This document shows, one piece after another, positions 6,702-13,451 of a stretch of DNA of 16,809 nucleotides. Within the stretch, counting starts at the first letter, position 1; every line of letters begins with the position of its first letter. This stretch comes from CALWZE01 sp964645785. Lineage in GTDB: Bacteria > Bacillota > Clostridia > Oscillospirales > Ruminococcaceae. A program made the translations under genes and the position numbers. The DNA is taken from assembly GCA_964645785.1 (NCBI GenBank), contig CAZYAV010000050.1, forward strand, positions 1 to 16,809. The letters are read 5' to 3'. The notes beneath the pieces are model-generated. The model was not told where the DNA came from, did no database searches, and saw only the letters and a program-made list of their open reading frames with translations.

Positions 6702-7366
6702 AAGCGATTGCCATTGACGGACCTGCCGGCGCGGGCAAAAGCACCATCGCGCGAAAACTGGCCGGGGAGCTGGGGTACATTTATGTGGACACGGGCGCGC
6801 TCTACCGCGCAATCGGGCTGTTCTGCCTGTCGCGCGGGGTGGACGTCAAGGACGAGACCGCTGTCAAGGGCGCGCTGGTTGGGCTGCATATCGAGCTGCG
6901 CTTTGTCGACATGGAGCAGCGGGTGTTTCTCAACGACGTCGACGTGACGGCCAGGATCCGCACCGAGGCGGTCTCGATGGCGGCCTCGGCGGTGTCGGCG
7001 CTACCAGCGGTGCGGGCGTTTTTGCTGGATTTGCAGCGGGACATCGCCGCGCACAACAACGTCGTCATGGACGGGCGGGATATCGCCACGGTCATCCTGC
7101 CCGACGCGGATGTCAAAATATTCCTCACCGCCTCGCCGGAGGATCGCGCGCGGCGGCGGTACGAGCAGCTAATCGGCAAGGGGGTCAGCGCGGATTACGA
7201 GGCGGTGCTCGCCGACCTGAAAAAGCGGGATTACGACGACAGCCACCGGGAAATCGCGCCGCTGAAGCCCGCGCCCGGCGCCATCCGGGTGGACACAACC
7301 GGCAACGAGCTCAAGACCTCGATTGAGATTCTGACAAAACTGGTAAAGGATAATCTGAAGCCATGA
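6698..7366 (+). CDS. cmk: (d)CMP kinase
   Basis: Encodes 222 residues. Cytidylate kinase phosphorylates CMP and dCMP with ATP in the cytoplasm for nucleic acid and phospholipid precursor supply. The P-loop IDGPAGAGKST is at residues 6-16. YVDTGALYRAI is the CMP-binding DTGxxYRA block, VVMDGRDIATVILPDA is the conserved GRDIGT-type block, and RARRRYEQL is the lid region. KKRDYDDSHREIAPLKPA matches the C-terminal RDxxDxxRxxAPLxxA signature. It overlaps its upstream and downstream neighbours by four bases each, so it sits in the middle of a coupled operon. Confidence 0.97.
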   Translation: MKAIAIDGPAGAGKSTIARKLAGELGYIYVDTGALYRAIGLFCLSRGVDVKDETAVKGALVGLHIELRFVDMEQRVFLNDVDVTARIRTEAVSMAASAVSALPAVRAFLLDLQRDIAAHNNVVMDGRDIATVILPDADVKIFLTASPEDRARRRYEQLIGKGVSADYEAVLADLKKRDYDDSHREIAPLKPAPGAIRVDTTGNELKTSIEILTKLVKDNLKP

Positions 7367-7971
7367 CCTTTCAGCGGTTTGCCATCGGGCTGCTCGGCGG
7401 TCTCGGCCGCTGGCTGTTCCGGGTTCGGTATATCGGCACCGAGCATATCCCGGCGCAGGGCGCGGTGATCCTCGCCAGCAACCATATCAGCGCCTGGGAT
7501 CCGCTGCTGCACGCGTTCCGCCTCAAGCGGGATTTTCGCATTATGGCGAAAAAGGAGCTGTTCCGCTTCAAGCCGTTCGGCTGGCTGCTGCGCAAGGTCG
7601 GCGCGTTCCCGGTTGACCGGGGGCACGGGGATCGCGGCGCGGTCACGGCGGCGCGGTCGGTTCTGGACGGCGGCGGGATGCTGCTCATCTTCCCGGAGGG
7701 CACGCGCAGCAAGACGGGGGCGCTGCTGCCGTTTAAATCGGGCGCGGCGATGCTGGCGGTGAGCACCGGCACGCCGGTTGTCCCCGCAATCATCCGCGCC
7801 GAGGGGCATATCGGCCTGTTCAGACCCACCGTCATCGAATACGGCGAGCCGGTTCTGCCCGCGGCGATCTCCCCCGACGGGAGTACTGCCGGACCCGCAA
7901 TCAAGGCCGCAAGCGCCGTTTTGCACGCGCGCATGGAGGAAATGCAGAAGCGGGGCATACCGGATGGGTGA
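7363..7971 (+). CDS. plsC: 1-acyl-sn-glycerol-3-phosphate acyltransferase
   Basis: Encodes 202 residues. PlsC acylates lysophosphatidic acid at the sn-2 position to form phosphatidic acid at the cytoplasmic membrane face. The HX4D catalytic motif is NHISAWD (His41, Asp46). The glycerol-phosphate-binding FPEGTRSKTGALLPFKSGAA follows near residue 112, and VPAIIRAEG near residue 142. The hydrophobic N-terminus (FAIGLLGGLGRWLF) would anchor it at the membrane. The start overlaps cmk by four bases; the ispH start lies within its last codons. Placement between cmk and ispH-rpsA is a cluster seen in other Clostridia. Confidence 0.94.
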   Translation: MTFQRFAIGLLGGLGRWLFRVRYIGTEHIPAQGAVILASNHISAWDPLLHAFRLKRDFRIMAKKELFRFKPFGWLLRKVGAFPVDRGHGDRGAVTAARSVLDGGGMLLIFPEGTRSKTGALLPFKSGAAMLAVSTGTPVVPAIIRAEGHIGLFRPTVIEYGEPVLPAAISPDGSTAGPAIKAASAVLHARMEEMQKRGIPDG

Positions 7972-9892
7972 GACGAGGATTATCGTGGCGAAGAGCGCGG
8001 GCTTCTGCTTTGGGGTGAACCGCGCGGTGACCCTGTGCGAGCAGCTGCTCGGGCAGGGGAAAAGGATTGTGACCCTCGGGTCGATTATCCACAACGACTA
8101 TGTGGTGGACGCGCTGGCGCGCAAGGGCTGCCGCGCGGTGAACGACCCGCTTGAGACGCCGCCGGGGCACGCGCTGGTCATTCGCTCGCACGGGGTCAGC
8201 CGGGAGATTTACCAAAGAACCGAGGCCGCCGGCATCGAGCTGATCGACGCGACCTGCCCGTTTGTCGCCCGCATCCACGACATCGTGCGCGAGCAGAGCG
8301 AGGCCGGGCGCACGGTGCTTATCGCGGGGGACGAAAACCACCCCGAGGTGCGCGGAATCGTCGGCCACTGCGCCGGAGAGGTGCATGTTTTTTCGGATTT
8401 GCAGGCGCTTGAGGCGCTTTCTGCCCCGCCGGTTTTGAGCAAGCCGTGTATTATGGTGGCTCAAACGACATTCAATTTAGTGAAATATCACGAATACTCG
8501 AGTTGGGCAAAAAAAATCTATACAAATCTGATGATTTTTGATACAATATGTAGAGCGACGCGTGCGAGGCAGCGCGAGGCCGAGCAGTTGGCCGAGCAAT
8601 GCGACGTCTGCGTCGTTATCGGAGGAAAAAACAGTTCCAACACCCGCAAGCTGAGCGAGGTTTGCGCCCGTTACGCAAAGACCTATTCGATTGAATCGAA
8701 GGACGAGCTGAGCGAGGCAATGCTGCGGGGTGCGAAAACTGTTGGAGTGACTGCCGGCGCATCAACTCCGTCCCCCCTAATCGAGGAGGTACTCATCAGG
8801 ATGAGCGAAATGATCAAAGACGAAGAGTTTGACTTCGAGCAGGCTCTGGAGGATTCTCTGAAGCTGGTACGGCGCGGGCAGCGTGTTGAAGGCGTTGTGA
8901 CGTCCATCAAGCCGAATGAGGTTGTGGTGGATATCGGCACCAAGCAGACGGGCTTTATCCCGCTTGACGAGCTTTCGGAGGACGCTTCGGCAAAACCCGA
9001 GGACATTGTGAAAGTCGGAGACACGCTGAATCTGGTCGTGACAAAGGTGCAGGACCTGGAGGGGTTCGTGACGCTTTCCAAAAAGCGGGTGGATTCCGAA
9101 AAGGGCATGGAGGATCTTGTCAAGGCCGTTGAGGACGGCACGGTGTTTGACGCGTATATTTCCGAGGCCGTCAATAAGGGTCTCGTGGCGATGGTAAAAG
9201 GGGTGCGCGTGTTTATCCCCGCCTCGCAGGCGACGCTGCGCCGCGGCGAGCCGTATGAGCATCTGGCGCACACCCACCAGAGAATGAAGATTATTGAGGC
9301 TGATCCCCGCCGCCGCCGCGCGATCGGTTCGATCCGCGCCGTGCTGGATGAGGAGAACGCCGCCAAGCGCGAGGCGTTCTGGAACACGGTTGAGATCGGT
9401 GCAAAATATACCGGCGCGGTCAAGTCGCTGACAAGCTACGGCGCGTTTGTCGACCTCGGCGGCGTGGACGGCATGATCCATATCAGCGAGCTCTCCTGGG
9501 GCCGCATCAAGAGCCCGGCGGAGGTGCTCAAGGTCGGGGACGTCGTCGATGTGTATGTGAAGGATATCGACGCGGAGAACCGCAAAATCTCCCTTGGCTA
9601 CCGCAAGGAGGAGGACAACCCCTGGAACGCGATTCAGACCTATCCGATCGGCAGCGAGTTTGAAGCGCCGGTTGTGTCGCTGACCAAATTCGGCGCGTTT
9701 GTGCGCATCCTGCCCGGCATCGACGGCCTGGTGCACATCAGCGAGATGTCCAACGAGCGGGTGAAGGATCCGGCGGATGTCGTGAAGGTGGGCGACACGG
9801 TCAGGGTTCGCCTGATCGGCGTCGACCTGGAGAAAAAGCGCGTCTCCCTGTCCATGAAGCTGGACGAGCCGATTCCCGGTATCGAGGCGTAA
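7964..9892 (+). CDS. ispH-rpsA: Bifunctional HMBPP reductase (IspH) / ribosomal protein S1 fusion
   Basis: Start at ATG 7964 (8-base overlap with plsC) gives 642 residues. Residues 1-279 are IspH, the [4Fe-4S] enzyme that makes IPP and DMAPP in the last MEP-pathway step. Cluster cysteines are Cys15 (GFCFGV), Cys98 (DATCPFV) and Cys196 (TICRAT); His43, His76, His126 and Glu128 (NHPEVRG) and GGKNSSNT complete the active site. Residues about 295-635 hold four S1 RNA-binding repeats: the first from GQRVEGVV, a degenerate second from GTVFDAYI, the third from GAKYTGAVKSLTSYGAFVDL, the fourth from GSEFEAPVVSLTKFGAFVRI. Fusions of this kind are known in Clostridia. An in-frame ATG at 8801 (Met280), ten bases after GAGGAGGT, sits exactly at the junction. 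Residues 160-199 are encoded by unusually AT-rich DNA. Confidence 0.95.
   Translation: MGETRIIVAKSAGFCFGVNRAVTLCEQLLGQGKRIVTLGSIIHNDYVVDALARKGCRAVNDPLETPPGHALVIRSHGVSREIYQRTEAAGIELIDATCPFVARIHDIVREQSEAGRTVLIAGDENHPEVRGIVGHCAGEVHVFSDLQALEALSAPPVLSKPCIMVAQTTFNLVKYHEYSSWAKKIYTNLMIFDTICRATRARQREAEQLAEQCDVCVVIGGKNSSNTRKLSEVCARYAKTYSIESKDELSEAMLRGAKTVGVTAGASTPSPLIEEVLIRMSEMIKDEEFDFEQALEDSLKLVRRGQRVEGVVTSIKPNEVVVDIGTKQTGFIPLDELSEDASAKPEDIVKVGDTLNLVVTKVQDLEGFVTLSKKRVDSEKGMEDLVKAVEDGTVFDAYISEAVNKGLVAMVKGVRVFIPASQATLRRGEPYEHLAHTHQRMKIIEADPRRRRAIGSIRAVLDEENAAKREAFWNTVEIGAKYTGAVKSLTSYGAFVDLGGVDGMIHISELSWGRIKSPAEVLKVGDVVDVYVKDIDAENRKISLGYRKEEDNPWNAIQTYPIGSEFEAPVVSLTKFGAFVRILPGIDGLVHISEMSNERVKDPADVVKVGDTVRVRLIGVDLEKKRVSLSMKLDEPIPGIEA
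8519..8547 (+). promoter_or_regulatory. Candidate internal promoter inside ispH
   Basis: TATACA (8519-8524), 17 bases, TACAAT (8542-8547), inside an abruptly AT-rich patch of about 110 bases in an otherwise GC-rich gene. It could supply extra transcripts of the S1 half. Each hexamer has mismatches, and AT-rich DNA produces such matches easily. Confidence 0.3.
8783..8803 (+). promoter_or_regulatory. Internal ribosome-binding site and start codon at the IspH/S1 junction
   Basis: GAGGAGGT (8783-8790) lies ten bases before ATG 8801, in frame with the fusion. Initiation here would give a free 363-residue S1 protein beginning MSEMIKDEEFDFEQAL, a normal S1 start. The caution is that GAG-GAG-GT encodes the conserved IspH ending IEEV, so the match may be incidental. 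Confidence 0.45.
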
Positions 9893-9940
9893 TTGCCCAG
9901 GGCGCTGAATGCGGCAAAATACAACGCAAAAAACACAGGC

Positions 9941-9973
9941 AAAGGCTCGCCGTTTCAAAAACGGCGAGCCTTT
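9941..9973 (+). terminator. Terminator after ispH-rpsA, probably bidirectional
   Basis: A perfect 15-bp stem (9941-9955 with 9959-9973) with a CAA loop. It is A-rich on the left and T-rich on the right (CCTTTGT), so the T tract is short. It lies 48 bases after the rpsA stop. Confidence 0.75.
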
Positions 9974-10132
9974 GTCCATGGCCACAGAGACGCCCCCTTC
10001 TACGGGGAAAGGCGTTTCATAAAGAGGCTTCGCTTCATGCATCGAGCGAAGCGCGCTGCAAAAAGGAAATTATCGAACAGATAAAAAATGACAGGGATTG
10101 CCCCTGGGAAGCACACCATAAGGAGGCCGGCG
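9974..10132. other. Hairpin-rich spacer after the rpsA terminator
   Basis: No gene is supported; a 63-codon open frame starting at 9893 is not protein-like. Two more inverted repeats follow the terminator: ACGCCCCC with GGG and GGCGT (9990-10015, with a bulge), and GCTTCGCT with AGCGAAGC (10027-10034 and 10045-10052). Neither has a T run. Confidence 0.5.
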
Positions 10133-10147
10133 CCCGCTGAAAGGCAA

Positions 10148-10176
10148 TCGCTTTTCGGCGGGTGTTGTGTTATGAT
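10148..10176 (+). promoter_or_regulatory. Candidate promoter of the 57-residue membrane protein, within a hairpin
   Basis: TCGCTT (10148-10153), 17 bases, TATGAT (10171-10176) preceded by TGTGT (extended -10). The -35 overlaps the loop and right arm of an inverted repeat, CCCGCTGAAA (10133-10142) with TTTCGGCGGG (10153-10162), ten pairs with one G-T. Confidence 0.45.
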
Positions 10177-10215
10177 GACCCCGGCGGCAAATGGGAAATT
10201 CGGAGGATGGAGCTT

Positions 10216-10389
10216 ATGAAAAGCAAACGAATTGGGATAGGAATAATAATCGGCGTCGCAATGGCAATCCTTTGGAGCATTGTCTTTGTGCATGTATTAA
10301 ACAGTATGGCGGGAATAGGCGTTGGGATATGCTTGGGCATATCGTTTGGCCTATCCGGCAGTCTTATTTTTTTCAAAAAGGATAAGTGA
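10216..10389 (+). CDS. Small two-helix membrane protein of unknown function (57 residues)
   Basis: I do not recognise this gene. The start is ATG 10216, nine bases after GGAGG (10202-10206); the ATG at 10207 in the same frame directly abuts that ribosome site and is unlikely. The product starts MKSKR, has two hydrophobic segments (about residues 6-28 and 31-53) rich in regularly spaced glycine (GIGIIIG, then GIGVGICLGISFGLSG), and ends KKDK. The short basic ends on both sides suggest a helical hairpin with both termini in the cytoplasm. The gene is AT-richer than the flanks. It has its own promoter-like sequence and a terminator, so it is a single-gene unit. Confidence 0.62.
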   Translation: MKSKRIGIGIIIGVAMAILWSIVFVHVLNSMAGIGVGICLGISFGLSGSLIFFKKDK

Positions 10390-10451
10390 TGCTATAACCT
10401 CCAATGTATCATTTTGACCCATGTAACGCTTTCCCCGAACGGGTCACGTGG

Positions 10452-10512
10452 GTTGTGCCGTATAAAAAGGGCAAGGCAGATCCGGGCGGTCTGCCTTGCC
10501 CGCAACTTTTTT
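10452..10512 (+). terminator. Rho-independent terminator before the P-type ATPase leader
   Basis: A perfect 12-bp stem GGGCAAGGCAGA (10469-10480) with TCTGCCTTGCCC (10490-10501), nine-base loop. GTTGT (10452-10456) can also pair with GCAAC (10502-10506), so a lower stem directly abuts six T (10507-10512). It may end the small gene or, if a promoter lies upstream, act as an attenuator for the ATPase. Confidence 0.75.
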
Positions 10513-10733
10513 ATAGCGCAGTGTGCAGTAGAGACAGGGGAGGAATCATGTCAGGGCGTCCTTTGAGGCCTGCCGGTGCCATGGCCTTTTAGGGCAGTCG
10601 CAAGCTCTCGGCTTTGCCAAGGGTCGTGACGGAGCCCGTTTGAGAGCAAAAAACGCCCGGTTCTATCCGCGCCGTCCCTGCTCATAGACTGAAAAAGGAC
10701 AAGAAGTCGGAGCAAAGGCGAGGATGAGAAAGC
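10513..10733 (+). promoter_or_regulatory. Structured leader of the P-type ATPase gene
   Basis: About 220 bases between a terminator and the ATPase start. It holds a 14-codon open frame with a strong ribosome site (10548-10592), a smaller inverted repeat AGGCC/GGCCT inside that frame, and a long imperfect stem: GCTCTC (10604-10609) with GAGAGC (10642-10647), and GGCT (10610-10613) with AGCC (10633-10636). The ATPase has its own site AGGA (10721-10724) nine bases before ATG. No T-rich terminator is visible, so any control would more likely be at translation or Rho level. I could not match it to a known riboswitch. Confidence 0.45.
10548..10592 (+). CDS. Candidate 14-residue leader peptide (upstream ORF)
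   Basis: ATG 10548 follows GGGGAGGA (10537-10544) by three bases (about five after the GGAGG core), and the frame runs to TAG 10590-10592. The peptide would be MSGRPLRPAGAMAF. It lies 141 bases before the ATPase start, followed by a stem-loop. Two prolines next to arginines near the start recall leader peptides such as MgtL of enterobacterial mgtA, whose translation reports Mg2+ level; that parallel is by position and composition only. It could also be a chance short frame behind a purine-rich sequence. Confidence 0.4.
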   Translation: MSGRPLRPAGAMAF

Positions 10734-13355
10734 ATGGCAAAAGATACGGGGCAAAGCGGCCTGACCGAGCAGCAGGCGCGCAAAAATCTGGCAAAATACG
10801 GCCGCAACGAGCTGGTCTCGCAAAAGCCGAAAAGTCCGGTTTACCTGTTTTTGTCCCAGTTTAAGGATATCCTGATTCTGATCCTGGCGGCGGCGACCCT
10901 GTTTTCGGTCATTGCCGGGCAGATGACCGAGGCGGTCACGATCATCAGCATTATGCTGCTCAACGCGATGATGGGCTTCATCCAGGAATATCGCACCGAA
11001 AAGACCATCCAGTCACTCAAGCAGATGACTGCGCCGGTTGCGCGGGTGCGCCGGGAGGGCGCGCTGCAAACCCTCGACGCCGCGCTGGTTGCGGTGGGGG
11101 ACGTGATCGAGCTGCGGACGGGTGACCGCATCCCGGCGGACGCGCGGCTGCTTGCGGGTGCAGGGCTGAAAACGGACGAGTCGATCCTCAGCGGGGAGAG
11201 CCGCCAGGTTGAAAAAAAGCCCGGCGCGGCGGGGCTCGATTTGCTGTTTATGGGCACCAGCGTGGTGGCCGGGCACGGGGTCGCCGTTGTGGAAAAGACC
11301 GGGATGCGCACCGAGATGGGCAAAATCGCGAACCTGCTCAGCGAGGTGGAGGAGGAGCCGACCCCGTTACAGCGGAAGCTCGCGTCGCTGGGCAAGTTCA
11401 TCGCGGTCAGCTGCCTGGGGTGCGGCGGGGCGGTGATTGCGCTGGGCATTGCGCGCGGGGAGAACCCGTTTGATATGGTGCTCACCGGCATATCCCTCGC
11501 GGTTGCGGCAATCCCGGAGGGGCTGCCGGCGATTGTGACGATTGTGCTGGCGCTTTCGGTCAACCGCATCCTCTCGCGCGGCGCAGTCATCCGCCGGCTG
11601 CACGCGGTGGAGACGCTGGGCAGCGCAACCGTGATCTGCACCGACAAAACCGGCACCATCACCGAAAACCGGATGCTGGTCACCGAGCTGTATGCCGGCG
11701 GGGAGCGGTATGCGCTTTCGGGCGGCGCGACCCAGTCGGGCAGGCTGACCGCGGCCGGCAAAAGCGTCGACCTTTCGATGAACGAGACGCTCAAGGCGGC
11801 GCTGGTCGTCGGCGTGCTGTGCAGCACCTCGTCGGTTGAGCCGGACGGCGCGCACGCGCTGAAGGGGCGCGGCAGCCCAACCGAAATCGCGCTGCTGGGC
11901 GCGGCGTATAAATGCGGCCTGACCCGGGAAAAGCTGGCCGGGCGGTTCCACCAGCTCGACGAGCTGCCCTTTGACTCGACCCGCAAGATGATGTCAGTTT
12001 ATGTCAAGCATGGCGGGCGGCTGTCGGTCATGACCAAGGGAGCGCCTGACCGCGTGCTGGAAAAATGTGTGAATATCGGCACCCAGGCGGGGATACGGCC
12101 GATTACGGCGGCCGACCGCGCGGCCATCCGGGCGGAGGTGGAGCGGATGGCCAACGACGCGCAGCGGGTGATTGCGCTTGCGATTGCCGAGGGGGATTTT
12201 AAAGAGGAGGGGCTGACCTTTCTCGCGCTTGCGGGCATGAAGGATCCGCCCCGGCGGGAGGTGCGGGAGGCGGTGCGTCTGTGCCGCCGCGCCGGCATCC
12301 GCCCGGTGATGATTACGGGGGATCACGCCCTCACCGCGCGCGCCGTCGCGCGGGAGGTCGGGATTATGAACAGCACCCAGCGGGTCATCGAGGGGGAGGA
12401 GCTTGACCGGATGGACGACGCGCAGCTGCGCCGCACGGTTGAGACGGCGAGCGTGTTTGCGCGGGTCAGCCCCACCCACAAGCTGCGGATTGTCAAGGCG
12501 CTCAAGCAAAACGGCCAGATCATCGCCATGGCGGGGGACGGGGTCAACGACGCGCCCGCCATCAAGACGGCGGATATCGGGGTGGCGATGGGGATATCCG
12601 GCAGCGACGTGACCAAGGAGGCGTCCTCGGTCGTCATCCTCGACGACAATTTCGCAACCATTGTCGCCGCGGTCGAGGAGGGGCGGATCATCTACCAGAA
12701 CATCCGCCGCTTCATCCGCTTTCTGCTGTCCAGCAATCTCGGCGAGGTGCTCACCGTTGTGCTGGCGATGGCGTTCGGGATGCCGGTCATCTTTCTGCCC
12801 ATCCAGATTCTGCTCATCAACCTGGTGACCGACGGGCTGCCCGCCGTGGCGCTGGGCATGGAGCCGGCCGGGGACGGCATCATGTGCCGCCCGCCGCGCG
12901 ACCCCAACGAAACCCTGTTTGCGAACGGCCTGGGGGTGACGATCGTCTTTCGGGGACTGGTGCTGGCGCTGTGCAACCTGCTCTCCTTCGCAAGCGTGTA
13001 CCGGCTTTCGGGCGGCGACCTTGTTGTGGCGCGCTCGGCGGCGTTTATGACCCTCATCCTCGCGCAGATGATCCACGTGTTTGAATGCAAGCTGGACAGG
13101 GGCGCGCCGCTCTCCAGCCTGCACCCGCTGCGCAACCGCACCCTGCTGGCCGCCTGTACGCTGTCGGTTGCGCTGTCCGCCGCAGTCGTCTATCTGCCGC
13201 CGCTTCAGGCGATTTTCCAGACGGCGGCGGTGCGGGGCGCGTTGCTGGTGCCCACCCTCGGCTCGGTGCTCATCAGCCCGCTGGTGGGGCTGCTTGACCG
13301 CGCGTTCACCAAGCCCGCGCAAAAACCGGCAAAAATTGACGCCGGCGCGGCTTAA
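10734..13355 (+). CDS. Cation-translocating P-type ATPase, Ca2+-type (P2A)
   Basis: Encodes 873 residues with all P-type hallmarks: actuator loop DESILSGES (SGES in place of TGES), PEGL in M4 (Glu262), phosphorylation motif CTDKTGTIT (Asp304), nucleotide-binding KGAPDR, and hinge MAGDGVNDAPAIKTADIGVA. Ion-site residues match the SERCA pattern: in M5 SSNLGEV (Asn668, Glu671) and in M6 NLVTDGLP (Asn696, Thr699, Asp700), matching SERCA 768/771 and 796/799/800. In M8 the glutamate of SERCA (908) appears to be Gln778, by eye alignment, which suggests one Ca2+ per cycle as in PMCA-like pumps. It would export Ca2+, possibly Mn2+, from the cytoplasm. The N-terminus lacks metal-binding CXXC motifs, which argues against a heavy-metal pump. 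It is a single-gene unit behind a structured leader. Confidence 0.92.
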   Translation: MAKDTGQSGLTEQQARKNLAKYGRNELVSQKPKSPVYLFLSQFKDILILILAAATLFSVIAGQMTEAVTIISIMLLNAMMGFIQEYRTEKTIQSLKQMTAPVARVRREGALQTLDAALVAVGDVIELRTGDRIPADARLLAGAGLKTDESILSGESRQVEKKPGAAGLDLLFMGTSVVAGHGVAVVEKTGMRTEMGKIANLLSEVEEEPTPLQRKLASLGKFIAVSCLGCGGAVIALGIARGENPFDMVLTGISLAVAAIPEGLPAIVTIVLALSVNRILSRGAVIRRLHAVETLGSATVICTDKTGTITENRMLVTELYAGGERYALSGGATQSGRLTAAGKSVDLSMNETLKAALVVGVLCSTSSVEPDGAHALKGRGSPTEIALLGAAYKCGLTREKLAGRFHQLDELPFDSTRKMMSVYVKHGGRLSVMTKGAPDRVLEKCVNIGTQAGIRPITAADRAAIRAEVERMANDAQRVIALAIAEGDFKEEGLTFLALAGMKDPPRREVREAVRLCRRAGIRPVMITGDHALTARAVAREVGIMNSTQRVIEGEELDRMDDAQLRRTVETASVFARVSPTHKLRIVKALKQNGQIIAMAGDGVNDAPAIKTADIGVAMGISGSDVTKEASSVVILDDNFATIVAAVEEGRIIYQNIRRFIRFLLSSNLGEVLTVVLAMAFGMPVIFLPIQILLINLVTDGLPAVALGMEPAGDGIMCRPPRDPNETLFANGLGVTIVFRGLVLALCNLLSFASVYRLSGGDLVVARSAAFMTLILAQMIHVFECKLDRGAPLSSLHPLRNRTLLAACTLSVALSAAVVYLPPLQAIFQTAAVRGALLVPTLGSVLISPLVGLLDRAFTKPAQKPAKIDAGAA

Positions 13356-13385
13356 TAGCCGGACAGAAACCGGTCAACACTATAA

Positions 13386-13421
13386 CCGAAGGGCCGGGCG
13401 GGTCTCCGCCCGGCCCTTCGG
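13386..13421. other. Perfect 16-bp hairpin between the ATPase and spoIVB
   Basis: CCGAAGGGCCGGGCGG (13386-13401) pairs perfectly with 13406-13421 around a GTCT loop. It is followed by CATAGAGG, not by T, so it is not a standard terminator. It begins 31 bases after the ATPase stop and ends 30 bases before the spoIVB start, just upstream of its ribosome site. It may terminate by another route, or protect mRNA ends. Confidence 0.75.
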
Positions 13422-13451
13422 CATAGAGGAGATCGGAGGGTTTTTACGTTT

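Noticed and set aside
7778..7963. Upstream extension of ispH by 62 codons
   Set aside because: The extension overlaps plsC, is not IspH-like, and the ATG at 7964 matches the normal IspH N-terminus.
8777..10042. 421-codon minus-strand open frame opposite the S1 half of ispH-rpsA
   Set aside because: It is antisense to a certain gene, has no domain features, and long antisense frames are normal in GC-rich coding DNA. The same applies to the minus-strand frames at 11994-13322 and 16053-16808.
9893..10084. 63-codon open frame after rpsA
   Set aside because: It runs through the terminator hairpin and two further inverted repeats and is rich in Arg/Lys without a domain or a ribosome site.
10513..10733. 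yybP-ykoY (Mn2+) riboswitch ahead of the P-type ATPase
   Set aside because: GGGGAG and GCAAG words occur in the right order, but the flanking sequences do not form the required first stem and the central conserved loop is absent. A covariance search could still overturn this.
13400..13450. sigma-G/sigma-F promoter for spoIVB
   Set aside because: CATAGAG at 13422 resembles a sigma-G -10 only weakly, and its -35 would fall inside the perfect hairpin.
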